Positions 24,719 to 35,560 of a stretch of DNA of 64,000 nucleotides are shown here, piece by piece. The notes beneath the pieces are model-generated. The model saw only the letters and a list, made by a program, of their open reading frames with translations, was not told the origin of the DNA and searched no databases. The DNA comes from Rhodamnia argentea (taxonomy: Eukaryota; Streptophyta; Magnoliopsida; Myrtales; Myrtaceae), in assembly GCF_020921035.1 (NCBI RefSeq), contig NC_063154.1, positions 8,990,001-9,054,000 on the forward strand. Reading direction: 5' to 3'. Position numbers and translations under genes: made by a program. How positions within the stretch are numbered: the stretch's first letter is position 1; every line of letters begins with the position of its first letter.

Positions 24719-25378
24719 GGGAAAATTTATCCCAAAAAAATCTTCAAACCTATTTATATTGTGGCCAATTTAGTCATAAATCTAACAATTATATCAATTT
24801 AGTCTTAAACTTTTTGACGATTTGTTAATTTAATAAAAAAAATTTTAACGATGTGACAAATTCGGTTGGAAATCGTTAATGTGGGGGTTTAATAAGCGTT
24901 GGCCGTCCTATGTGGCACGGTCGATGTCAACACGGACAATTTTTGCAATTTTTTTGTTAACCTGCTTTAATTTTTTCTTTCTTTCCTTTTCTTTTGACTT
25001 TCATTTCGTTTTTTTTTTTTAATTTTTTCCCATTTTCCCTCTCCCAGCCATTGCCAGGCCTCATCAATGGCTAGCGGAGGTTCTTGGACTCAGGAAAGGG
25101 CAGCTCTCACTTGATTTAGTGAGGGGACCCTTGCCCGAGGGCCGGCAAAGGGAAAAAGAATTACAAAAATTGTCTATGTCATTACTACTTGTGCCACGTA
25201 GGACGGTTGACATTGACTAGATTGTCGCATCAATGATTTTCGACATAAACTGACCGGAAGGACTAAATTGACAAATCGTCAAATAAGTCTATGACTAAAT
25301 TTGCATAATTATAGGTTGTAGGACCGAACTGTTCGCCGTACAATAGAATTTAGACTTTTTTTTCTTGACAATTTTCCC
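24719..25378. mobile_element. Mutator-like non-autonomous element
   Basis: Inverted ends gggaaaatttatccc and tgacaattttccc. Each arm repeats the phrase type (caatttagtcttaaac, aactttttgacgatttg), followed by ttgaccgg-like and cgtcctatgtggcac blocks inverted on the other side. A GC-rich core (about 25040-25150) is typical of this family in the window. Flanks share only a weak 10-bp similarity, so the insertion is old. Confidence 0.75.
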
Positions 25379-26338
25379 TGTTTTCAAAGTACTATCTTGC
25401 TGATTAAAAAAAAAGTACTATCTTGCTGATTTTTTTTTTTTTTTTTAAAGTGCTGTCTTGAAACGGTTGTTTTGGTCGATCTAATTACTAAGTTCTTAAT
25501 CATATCCAAAGCGCGGAACGGAAATGCCGCGCTAAGCCCGTGACGGGGCAAGGATAAGCCGGACAACGCATAATCCAAAGACGGCTAACTCTGTTGACTG
25601 TCTCCACAATTTTCAATCAATATGAAAACCAAAGATCAGACATGCAGTTCCAATTTCATAGTCAGGCACGTATACTTCAAAAGGTAATTCGGAATCAACA
25701 CATTTGCATCGTGTTCGAAACAATCACATAACACTAAAGCAGAATGGTTCCCAAAAAAATTCACAGACTTTCAGAGTAAGAAATTTGTAATCCGCGGTTG
25801 ATTCGCCACGTAGTCACAGGCTCTAACTAAATACCGAGCCTCGAGTGCAATAATTCGCAATCTCAATATTCGTTCATTCATGCGCCGCCGTGATCTCGTT
25901 TCGTGAATCCGTGTCCGATGCAGCTTCATGCTGATGCACGCCCGAATCTGTTTCCTTTCACAGATGTGTGACACACAATAACTTCTCAAAGGCGATGGAA
26001 TAATGATGTTTTGATAGTCACAATTTGTGAATAGTAATTGCTTGATTTTTTTCAGATAATATAAAATTGCATGACGCAAATTATGCAGTTTTTCCAAAAC
26101 AACAAGCAGAGGCAAAACAAAAACCCACTTATCATAACTCCAGAAAATCAAATAAACCAACTAATTAATGAGCAGACTCTTGAGCACCTCCTAAATCTTC
26201 AAAAGACTATGCAGCCAATTGATATTATGTCTAATAGTAATTAAAACGATGGAAACATTCCTAAAACGTTCCCGAGCGGAATAATCATCAAAATGTCTTT
26301 TACGTCCTAGATCGACTTGTATCCTCTAACGACTCTCG
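25379..26338. other. Intergenic DNA
   Basis: No gene recognised. A short direct duplication of aaagtactatcttgctgatt lies at about 25386-25431 with a diverged third piece. The rest is AT-rich unique-looking sequence. Confidence 0.45.
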
Positions 26339-28068
26339 AAAAAATTGTCCCGAAAAATCATAACCTTTCAAGTTTGTCAAATTTAGTTCTAAATCTTTTG
26401 ACATTTTGTCAAATTTAGTCTTTCCGGTTCCTTTTGACCGGAAGTTGTTGACGTGGAGACCGGCGTCCTATGTGGCCCGATGATACTAACGCGGATAATT
26501 CTTGCGATTTTTTTGAAGATTCTCTTATTTCCAACTCTGGGCTAGTGAGGGCCACCGCACTCTCGCCCAAATCTAGCCAACGCCCTCACTGGTGGCCGGC
26601 GAGGGTCGCAATGTCCGCACCTAGTCCAGAGGGTCGCCGGCCATCGCCTCGAGGCTGGGACCTCCTCGGTCCAAAGTTGAAAAAAAAAATAAAAAGAATA
26701 AATTAAAAATTTTAGAATGTAAAATTATCTACTCGGCGTCGGTCGTGCCATGCGGGATGACCACTATCCACGTAAGTGATTTCCGGCTAAAATTGGTTGG
26801 GTTTGGCTACATTGACAAATTGTCGAAAGATTTAGGACAAAACCGATAAAATTAAGCTACGTTTGGCGATCGGGATAAAAGTTAGGATTATCTTGGGTTT
26901 GGTTCTGCTCAAAATATGATATAGTGGGCTATAAAGGGGATATACCTTGCATATAATTATCTCATGGGGGGAGGTGAGATAAGGTGGATATAATTTTTTT
27001 TCATTTACTATATAAAAACTATTTTTCTGAATAACAAACTTCTTACATAATAAAATTAAAATAATTATTATATTTAAATACATTTGAGTTCTAATGTTAA
27101 AAAGAAAACTAAAAAAAAAACTAATCTTCATTTTTATTTATTATAATTCCCATTTTTCATTTAAGTTCTTTCTTCTTTAGAATACATAGTTTACATGCGT
27201 GTGTCTATATATATATATATATAATTGATGTATAATATATATCCTAGTATATATATATATATATATATATATCATTACATATTTTAAGTATAACAATATA
27301 TTTTATTATTTAATAAAAAATTTATTAAGAAATGATGGAAGGGAATCAAAATAATGATAAAAAGAGATTTATAATTAAAAATAAGTAAAAATGAAGTAGA
27401 AGAATCCAAATTTTGAGTGAATATATTCAAACACGAAAATGATTTTTTTAATTCTCAAAGAATGAGGAGCAATGAAATTTCTGAAAAAAAACTAGTGTCC
27501 CAATTTCCTTCTCTATATCTTTAGCTCATGTGGAAGTTTCACGACCGCTTTGTAATCTTTTAGTTCACGATCAAACTCTTCCAAAACAACGAGAGAGTTG
27601 AAACTTCTTCTCCTTCTTAGCTTTTCGGTGCACATTAAAAGTATAAGAAAAGCAGAAAAAGAGTCAAATCTCATTCTCATCCGCAACTTTATGTTTCAAG
27701 TTGAAGTTTAACGAATTTAGCGAGATAGACAAAACTTTTCTTAGTCACAAAGATGAATGGTTAGATTTTCTTTCTCTTACCAGATTTGGCGGTGAATTAT
27801 GAGATATTCTTACATTTTTTGTTTGTATATTTTCAAATTCATTTATATTGATATGTTGTAAATATGAAACAATGAACATGATATGATATAAACATATCCG
27901 GTTCTATTATTGCGATTCATTAAACATTGGATAGGATGCGGTAAAATCCATGGATTTAATATCCAATCCTATTATAACTAGAAGTCCAGATGACCAAATG
28001 CAGGTTAAAAGTTTTAAGACTGAATTGACCGCCCTATAATAGGTTTAGAATTTTTTTGGTAATTTTCC
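26339..28068. mobile_element. Mutator-like element interrupted by a nested insertion
   Basis: The left part (26339-26855) has the family arm (caaatttagtctttccgg, ttgaccgg, cgtcctatgtggc), the GC-rich core and the start of the right arm. The right arm resumes at 28005 (aagactgaattgacc, ataggtttagaa, taattttcc). Both flanks contain cgactc, a likely degraded 9-10 bp target duplication. The interruption is annotated separately. Confidence 0.7.
26856..28004. mobile_element. Nested TIR element inside a Mutator-like element
   Basis: Its ends are imperfect inverted repeats (gctacgtttggcgatcggg against the complement of ccagatgaccaaatgcagg, 13 of 19 identical). It is flanked by TTAA on both sides (26852-26855 and 28005-28008). 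A TTA/TAA-type target would suit PIF/Harbinger. The 1149 bases are very AT-rich with (TA)n tracts and no transposase was recognised. Confidence 0.6.
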
Positions 28069-30559
28069 ATGCGACTCGGTGATAACCTTAAATATCAACT
28101 CCTAATGTTCGATTTCATGCGATCAAGCAATGTCACGACCCACTCGGAAAAATATTATTCCTAATGTGGTGACTTAAACCCGAACGTCCAAGTGAAAGAC
28201 ATTGTTAAATAAAGTCATTAGTACATCTTCTATGCACCAAGATTAGTCTAAATCTAAAATACTCATTTATTCATATCCGTACAAACTTAAGGTCATAGCA
28301 GGACCTTAACGGAAGATTCCTGGTTTTTTGTTTTTTGGGTCAGAGAAGATTCCTGGGATCGACATGTGTTAATCCTAACTTTCTAGTATCTACATTTTTA
28401 CATCCGAAAATTACCAAAACTTTAAACGGAAGATTCCTGGGTTTTCAAGTGAGACGTCCACGCCGAAAATCAGGCCGAAATGAGTTGATGGACGTCCACG
28501 CGCGCCTGGCTCGGCGGGTGGGCGCCACGCGCCGTCCAGTGAACCCAACGCACAGGGCCGTAGCTCTGCCGTACGGGGTCCAATTCGAGTGATCTATACG
28601 CGGTAAGGAATCTTATTGGACGAACTACAATTTCAACACGAAGTTGAAGCAGACAGATTGCCGAATGTCTGATTAAATGGAGTCCGAGTTGGGCTGATCG
28701 CTGGCCGGTGCCATCTGCGGCGCAGCTCTCACTTTGCGAGGCTGTTTCTCCCTAACTGTTCAGCCAAAAGGAGCAAAGTCGGAGGCTTTAGGATAGTAAA
28801 GCAATAGGGAATGGAATTTCTTTGCGATCGGTTTTTTAGAGAAATCTCAGTTCTCCGGCGAAACGGTACTGCTAACAGAAAACTCTCCATAGACAACCAA
28901 TACCCAACCACATTGGAGTTTTCTCCTAACATGACCAGCTTTCGGCTTAAGTCCCGACCTCGCGTATCTAACTCCGTTTTTAATAAAGTTTAGTCAACAA
29001 ACACAGCTCACCATTTGTTGCTCCCAGTGATAAGTTAGGTACAACCCGCAGAATATTTAGAGTTTTGCACTTAATCGAGATACGAAGTTTGCGTCCATAT
29101 GTACTATCACGACAGACGTAAAATCGAGTGCTACCGATAAACCTCAGCTAAGCTTTCGACAGAACAATGTATTACGCCAAAATGTCGTGTGTGCAACTGA
29201 AAACTTATAGAGAAGTTAGAGAAACAATGCCAAAAACCATATCGGATACGATTGACCGGGAATTTTCGATAGTTATTAGGATTGATGTTAAAGGATCGTA
29301 GTAAAGGGTCCGATTTTCATTAACTACAGAATCAGATACTACGAAGACTCTCTTAACTGTGCTTTTAGTTCTAAAACTCTCGATCAAACAACTTGACTAG
29401 TTGTTACTAGTGTTGAGCATTGCACAGCTAGATACATCTGGAGCAGAACATATAGAATTATCCATTCAGGGATTGGATAGCTCAGAAACTTTTTTAGAGC
29501 CCGAAATGTATCTAAAATGAGTTTAATTAATCCCCAAAGTTCAATCATATCTTATACCCTTGGGAGTAAGCTGAATTAAATTGACTTTCGCATCCTTCAA
29601 ACTTGGCGAGGCTAAAAACGATATTATCTTGAAGCGGCCAACCGTCCTTAATGCATGCTATTTGTTTAATCATTCGGTCTTTTTATTAAGACGGTTACCA
29701 ATAGTCGCTACCCGTTTGTTGTTTGCCGTTTTATCAAGATGGTTACTGTCATCATCGATACGATTTCATTTGATCCGTTAGCCGTTAGCGTTGTTTATGT
29801 TTGCCTCATTAGCCGATAAATTCCTTTTGTAGTTACCAGATTGATAGCGTAATTATAAAATCAACTAAAGTGAGTTATAATTTGATTGAGCAACATGTGA
29901 TTAACCGCATTTCAATTATAATTACATTTTAGTTGTTCTCTCAAAGAACAAAATCTCACTCTAGTGGCACCATTTTCTATAATTAAACCAGAGTTAAAAA
30001 AAATACAAATTGATTTTTTTTTTGGGTCGGAATACAAATTGAATTTGCAAAGTGTAAATAGCGTTCTTATTTATAAGAAAAAAAAAAGAAGTTATCGGAA
30101 CGATTACATTTTGATATCAAGTGTTCAACATCATATCATCTACCAACGTACTTACATAAAATATCGTTGAAAACTTGCAGTTATGGTCTAAGACATAATC
30201 ACATTAATGCAAACACTTCAATGGATACTTCCGATCCTCTCTTGTGACAATTTGAAAGGCATTCTAATTAATGATGATGGCCTCCTAATTTTTGTCTTTT
30301 TTCCCCATTTCTCACTAGGCAAGTTATTTAGAAAAAAATTCTTTTCTGTTTCCCCTTTCTTGCGCGCAAAAAAATTGATTACAGGGAAAGATTTTGCATT
30401 GTTAACTTTTCTGATTTTTTTGTTTTGCTGATATTAGCAGCATAATTAATAGCTCATGTGGTAGAGTTGACCTTAAATTTTTGACATTTCACTTTGCTTT
30501 GGCTGTAAAAAGTTAAAAACCCACTCCTGTCTCGCTAACTTCTTTGCTGTCTCTAGGAT

Positions 30560-30561
<2 letters not shown>
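28069..30561. other. Spacer leading into the ZF-HD array
   Basis: 28069-29200 is unassigned. From 29219 on the DNA is the 5' module of the array: the block gactagttgttactagtgtt, then agcccgaaatgtatctaaaa, the phrase ttgagcaacatgtgatt and finally aggcattctaattaatgatg. It recurs before copies B, C and D, and twice between A and B. No gene is seen. Confidence 0.6.

Positions 30562-30614
<53 letters not shown>
30562..30614. repeat. (AG)n tract abutting the start of ZF-HD copy A
   Basis: About 53 bases of AG dinucleotides ending directly at ATG 30615. It is the longest of the four 5' tracts in the array. Confidence 0.95.
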
Positions 30615-30618
<4 letters not shown>

Positions 30619-30827
30619 GGAGAGTAACATACAATGAGTGCCTCCACAACCATGCTGCGAGGATGGGCAAATACACAGTGGATGGCTGCAATGAGTACAG
30701 CCCAAAGAACCCTAGCACTGACCTTCTTTGTGCTGCTTCTTGTTGTCACAAGAACTTTCACAGGAAGGTGACCATCTTCGACCTTGAGATGACTGAAGCC
30801 AGTGGCAACTACAGTACTGGTGGTTAG
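30615..30827 (+). CDS. 70-residue zinc-finger-only ORF of copy A (MIF-like architecture)
   Basis: The nonsense codon leaves a protein containing only the ZF-HD dimerisation finger, the architecture of plant MINI ZINC FINGER microproteins, which lack a homeodomain and can sequester ZF-HD partners. Whether it is made or folds is unknown, and the CAAS substitution argues against a normal zinc site. A stop early in a single-exon transcript may also trigger decay. The second ORF (30831-31184) has its own ATG but would need internal initiation. Confidence 0.4.
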
Positions 30828-31184
30828 AACATGATCACCCCAAAGGAAGAGAGTTTTGGCCTTGAGGTAGCCCTGCCGATGCTCAACGCCGGTGGAGAGG
30901 AGGAGAGGTTGAACCAGCCGGTCGCACCGGCACAGCCGGAGGACAAGCAGAGGAGGCGCAAATCCAAATTCACAGACGAGCAGGTCGACCAGATGCGAGC
31001 TTTTTCCGAGAGGCTGGGTTGGTCGATGAGGGATTGCACCCGGGCGGAGGAGATTAAAAGGTTTTGTGCCAACATGGGCATCAGCTGGACGGTGTTCAAG
31101 ACGTGGCTGCACAACAACAAGAAGCATTATGGTCGTGGACCTAGCTCTAAGAAAAATCGGTCCTCCGCAAGGGACAATATCTGA
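30615..31184 (+). pseudogene. ZF-HD homeodomain paralogue A, split by one nonsense codon
   Basis: 190 codons run in one frame from ATG 30615 to TGA at 31184, with a single TAG at 30825-30827 where copies B, C and D read CAG (GGQN). This is a C-to-T nonsense change. The 5' part holds the ZF-HD dimerisation finger ([22 protein letters not shown]-like KNFHRK); the 3' part holds an otherwise well-preserved homeodomain (KSKFTDEQVDQMRAF to [15 protein letters not shown]). The finger itself has changed: LLCAASCCH replaces CAACxCH, removing one expected Cys ligand position but adding a neighbouring Cys. AATAAA lies at 31314-31319. As a transcription factor it is broken, but two ORFs remain open. Confidence 0.85.
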
Positions 31185-33487
31185 AGTTTACAAAGTCGAA
31201 GTTGTTGGTGATGCCCAGAAGGGTTTGAGGCGTCCTCCGTTTTATCGTAATTTTCCATTTCGTGATGTTCTTGCTCAGCTTTTCCTTCCAGTGTTCTCAT
31301 TCCCTTTCAAGCGAATAAATAATCCTAGCTTTTCCCCGAATGAAATGTATGTGAATGTATTGCTTTCACCCAGAAGCTTAAACTGGTGAAGAATGCATTG
31401 CTATACTTATGAAACCTAACTTAACTATTCCCCCAGCAAGTAAGTCAATCCCTTCCGTAATCACGTCCAGGATCGTGGAACGAGAAAACAGGTAGAACAA
31501 CATGAAGAACAAATAGGAGATAAAACTCAGAGAAAGTGCCATGATTTATGACCCATGATATGTATTCTGATACCTTGTTATACAAATATTGTTCTTCCGA
31601 AAGCTTAATATGTTAGGGGACATGTCAAAATTTGTACCGCTTGATGACTAACTAATCAAATATACATTACATTAACAAGTAACGGTCAAGTGAATCCATA
31701 ACGATATTAACATCACTCTATATAATATACGAATGGACAACATCAAACTGGAGTTAGTAATTGCTAGAGCAATTTGATTTACCATACCAAGATCACGACT
31801 TGCTAATCAAATTTATACTACATTAAGACTAACGGTCAAGGGAACCCATAACAAAATTAGGGTCACTTCATTTAACATACAAACGACCAGCAACAAATTA
31901 TGGTTGGTAATCACTAGAGCACTTTTACTTAACATACCAAGATCATTAACGAATAATGGTAAAGTGAACCCATAATGATATTAACGTCCCTCCATATAAT
32001 ATGTGAACGACCAACATCGAATTAGGCAATTAAAAGTCTTGGCTAGTTGTTACTAGCGTTGAGATTCTGCAGCAAGACACATCGGGAGCAGAATATATAG
32101 AGCCATCCATTTAGGGTTTAGATAGTTCAGAAACTATGTTTAGAGCTTGAAATCCAACATGAGGTTTAATTAGTCCCCGAAGTTTAATCATATCTTATAT
32201 CCTTGAGAGTAAGTTCTTCACTTAATCGTATCTTATAGCCTCGAGAGTAAGATCTTTACTCTTTAGAATCTCAAATTCCTACGGTGAAGCTGAAGTAAAC
32301 CAACTTTCGCATCTTTCAAACTTGGCGTGGCTAAAAATGGAATTATCTCGATGCAGTGAATCATCCTTAATGCCCGCTATTTGTTTAATCATTTTGCATT
32401 TTTATCAAGACGATTACCAATGATTACTATCCGTTTGTCGTTTGCCCTTTTTATTAAGACGGTTAGCGTTATTATTAGTAGAATTTCACATAATCCATTA
32501 GTCGTTAGCATGGTTTAGGTTTGCATTATCAGCCGCTGAAATTCGTTAGTAGTTATCGGATCGATAGTATGAGTATACATTTTGAGGAACGACTAAGTTG
32601 GATTATTATTTGATTGAGCAACATGTGATTAATCACATTTCAAGTATAATCACACTTCAGTTGTTCTCCAAAAGAAGAAATTTCACTCTAGTGGCACCAT
32701 TTTCCACAAATAAACTTGTAGGGATGTTAGATAAACAAAGACAAAAACCATATTGGATATGACTGGTTGTGGATTTTCCAATAGTTATTAGGATTGACAT
32801 TAAAGGAAGTTGTAGTAAGAGTCCGATGTTCATTAATTACAGAATCAGATACTGTGAAGACTCTCTTAACTTCGCTTTCGGTTCTAAAACTCTTGATTAG
32901 AAGACTTGGCTAGTTGTTATTAGTGTTGAGCATTGCTTAGCTTGACACATTTGGAGCAGAACATATGTGGCTATTCATTTAGGGTTTGGATAGCTTAGAA
33001 ACTATATTTAGAGCCCAAAATCTATCTAAAATGTGTTTAATTAATCCCCAAAGTTTAATAATGTCTTATACCCTTGGGAGTAAGCTGAATTAAGCCAAAT
33101 TTCACATCCTTCAAACTTGGGGATGCTAGAAATGGAATTATCTTGATGCTGCGAACCCTCCTTAATGGTAGCTATTTTTTTTAATCATTTGGCATTTTTA
33201 TTAAGACGGTTACCAATGGTTGCTACTGATTAGTCATTTTCCTTTTTATCAAGGTGATTACCACTATCATCGGTGGGATTTTACTTGATCTGTTAGCACA
33301 GTTTAAGTCAACCTTATTAGTCTTTGAATTCGTTAGTAGTTACTAGACCAATAGCATAATTATACATTTCGAGAATCAACTCAAGTGAATTCTTATTTGA
33401 TTGAGCAACATGTGATAAATCACATTTAAAGTATAATCACATTTCTCTCAAAGAAAAAAGTGGCACCATATTCTATAATTAAACCGG
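31185..33487. other. Spacer between ZF-HD copies A and B
   Basis: Contains the 3' UTR of A, a tandem repeat block (31642-32030), then two successive gene-less copies of the array's 5' module, about 32035-32705 and 32738-33487. Both carry ctagttgtta, agagc-type blocks, taagacggttacc and ttgagcaacatgtgat. This suggests unequal exchange that duplicated promoter modules without the gene. Confidence 0.65.
31642..32030. repeat. Tandem repeat of about 150 bp downstream of copy A
   Basis: About 2.6 imperfect units, each with ctaatcaaat, ttaacgactaacggtcaag, acccataacgatattaac, tatataatat and accataccaagatc. The same unit occurs after B, C and D. Confidence 0.75.
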
Positions 33488-34223
33488 GCGAAATTATCAA
33501 AAAAGTTCTAAACCTATTGCAATTGTACCAATTCAGAACTAAACCTTTTTTTTTACTGATTTAGTCTTAAACATTTTGCAATTGTGCCAATTCGGTCCAT
33601 CCGATCAAATTTGGTTGGCTGGCGCCAGCTGTCCAATGGCAAATATTTTAATATATATTTTAATTGTTTTGATTTTATTTTTATTTCTTTTGTTTTCTTC
33701 AATCTTCTTCTTCTTCTTCCTCTAGCTAGTCGCTTGCTAGAGACTTCGGCCTCAGGCGAAGCTCGCCCCTACCGACCAATGGCAAGGGTACGTCTTGCCA
33801 TCGTCGGGCAAGGTCAGCCTTGCTAGGGGCCCGTGAGTATTGCCTTGTTGTGGCTGTGCGAGGTTAAGCCTCGCTCGCCCATGGCGAGGCTCGGCCTCAC
33901 TCGATGATGATGAGGCTCACTCATGCTAGTGGTTGGCAGGGGCGAGCTTCTCCTAAGGCCAGCGAGTGAGGTGTACCTCGCCGGTTGTTGCCTTTGACAA
34001 ATCTCTAGCGAGAAGAAGAAGAAGAAGAAGTTTAAAAAATAAAAAATAAAATAGAAATAAATCAAAAATATGAAAATATTATGTTCGGCCGGCCAAAGTT
34101 AGTCGGATGGACTGAATTGGCACAATTGCAAAATGTTTAGGACTAAATCGACAAAGCAAAAAAAAGTTTAGGACCGAATTAACATAATTACAATAGGTTT
34201 ATGACTTATTTGATAATTTTTCC
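33488..34223. mobile_element. Mutator-like element with a perfect 10-bp target duplication
   Basis: Flanked on both sides by attaaaccgg (33478-33487 and 34224-34233). Long inverted arms start gcgaaattatcaaaaaag on the left and aaaaattatcaaataag on the complement of the right, both continuing to taaacctattg and caattcggtcc-like phrases. The core is GC-rich. The 736-bp insertion lies in the 5' module of copy B. The long arms and 9-10 bp duplication indicate the Mutator superfamily. Confidence 0.88.
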
Positions 34224-34449
34224 ATTAAACCGGAGTAAAGCAAAAAAAGATACAAATTGCAATTGCTTAGTGTTAATAGTGTTGTTCTTTTTTCCTTTTA
34301 TAATTATCAAATTGATAACATTTTAATATCGAGAGTTCAACACCATATCATCTACCAACATACTTACATAAAATATCCTTGAAAAATGCAGTTACATCTA
34401 AGAAAAATCACATTAATGCAAACACTTCAATGGATACTTCCGAATCCTC

Positions 34450-34705
34450 TTCCGAATGGCAATGGATCCCCTATTGCAATGTTAGGGGTGACATTGATCA
34501 AATCGGGCCGTCCAAATCAAAATGGACGGCCTGATTTGATCCATGTCACCTCTTGAAAAAGGATCGGGGGGGGGAGAGGAATTTTGAGCGGGAATTTTTA
34601 AAATTTTGAAAATGTGACATGGATCAAATCAAGCCGTCCATTTTGATTTGGACGGCCCGATTTGATCGGTGTCACCCCTAATATTGCAGGGGATCTGGAT
34701 CCCTC
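34450..34705. mobile_element. Palindromic MITE upstream of copy B
   Basis: The 256-bp insert is flanked by ccgaatcctc on both sides (34440-34449 and 34706-34715). Paralogous sites in A, C and D lack it. Its arms (ggatcccctattgcaatgtt, aggggtgacattgatc, aatcgggccgtccaaatc) form a near-perfect hairpin. The perfect 10-bp duplication favours a Mutator-type MITE. Confidence 0.85.
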
Positions 34706-34921
34706 CCGAATCCTCTCTTGTAACAATTTCAAAGGCATCCTAATTAATGATGATGACCTCCTAATTTTTGTCTTCTTTTCCCGTTTCTCACTAGGCAAGT
34801 TATTATGGAGAGATTTTGCATTGCTAACTTTTCTAATTTGGTTTGCCGATATTAGCAGCATAATTAATAGCTCATGTTGTAGAGTTGGCCTTAAATTTAT
34901 GACGTTTCACTTTGCCTTGGC

Positions 34922-34928
34922 TATAAAC
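34922..34928 (+). promoter_or_regulatory. TATA-like box of ZF-HD copy B
   Basis: tataaac lies 69 bases before the ATG, at the position where D has tataaaaa. The matching sites of A (tgtaaaaa) and C (tgtaaata) are altered. Confidence 0.5.
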
Positions 34929-34951
34929 CACTCTTGTCTAGCTCAATTCTC

Positions 34952-34954
<3 letters not shown>

Positions 34955-34996
<42 letters not shown>
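34955..34996. repeat. (AG)n tract abutting the start of ZF-HD copy B
   Basis: 42 bases of AG dinucleotides ending at ATG 34997. An open frame through it (RERERE) is an artefact of the repeat. Confidence 0.95.
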
Positions 34997-35001
<5 letters not shown>

Positions 35002-35560
35002 GAGAGTGATATACAATGAGTGCCTCCACAACCATGCTGCGAGGATGGGCAAATACATGGTGGATGGCTGCAGGGAGTACTGCCCAAAGAACCCTAACAC
35101 TGACCTCCTTTGTGCTGCTTGCGGTTGTCACCGGAACTTTCACAGGAAGGTGACCATCTTCGACCTTGAGATGACTGAAACCAGTGGCAACTACAGTCCT
35201 GGTGGTCAGAACATCATCACCCCGAAAGAAGAGAGCTTCGACCTTGAGGTAGCCTTGCCGATGCTCGACACCGGCGGAGAGGATGAGAGGTCGAACCAGC
35301 TGGTCACATCGGCACAGCAGCATAAGATAAAGCCTGAATCTGAATTCATGGACGAGCTGGTCGACCAGATGCGAGCTTTTTCTGAGAGGCTGGGGTGGTC
35401 GACGAGGTACCGCACCCGGGAGGATGAGATTAAAGGGTTTTGTGCCCACATGGGTATCAGCAGGACGGTGTTCAAGACGTGGCTGCACAGCTTTACTAAT
35501 AATTATGGTCGTGGATCTAGCTCTAAGAAAAATCGTTCCTCGGCGAGGGACAAGATCTGA
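34997..35560 (+). CDS. ZF-HD protein copy B, open but with a degraded homeodomain
   Basis: 187 residues from ATG 34997, intronless as is usual for the ZF-HD family, which are plant transcription factors that dimerise through a C3H-type finger. The finger is intact ([36 protein letters not shown], residues about 6-51). The homeodomain has lost the basic arm: the D sequence KKQRRRKSKFTDEQ reads [13 protein letters not shown], and the helix 3 end WLHNNKKHY reads WLHSFTNNY. These sites contact DNA in homeodomains, so B may dimerise but bind DNA poorly; that is inference. A polyadenylation-like AATAAA is at 35730-35735. The nearest full relative in the window is D. Confidence 0.8.

Noticed and set aside
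34934-34996. Open frame through the GA tract upstream of copy B (RERERE) as an N-terminal extension
   Set aside because: It has no ATG and consists of repeat translation; ATG 34997 matches the start in D.
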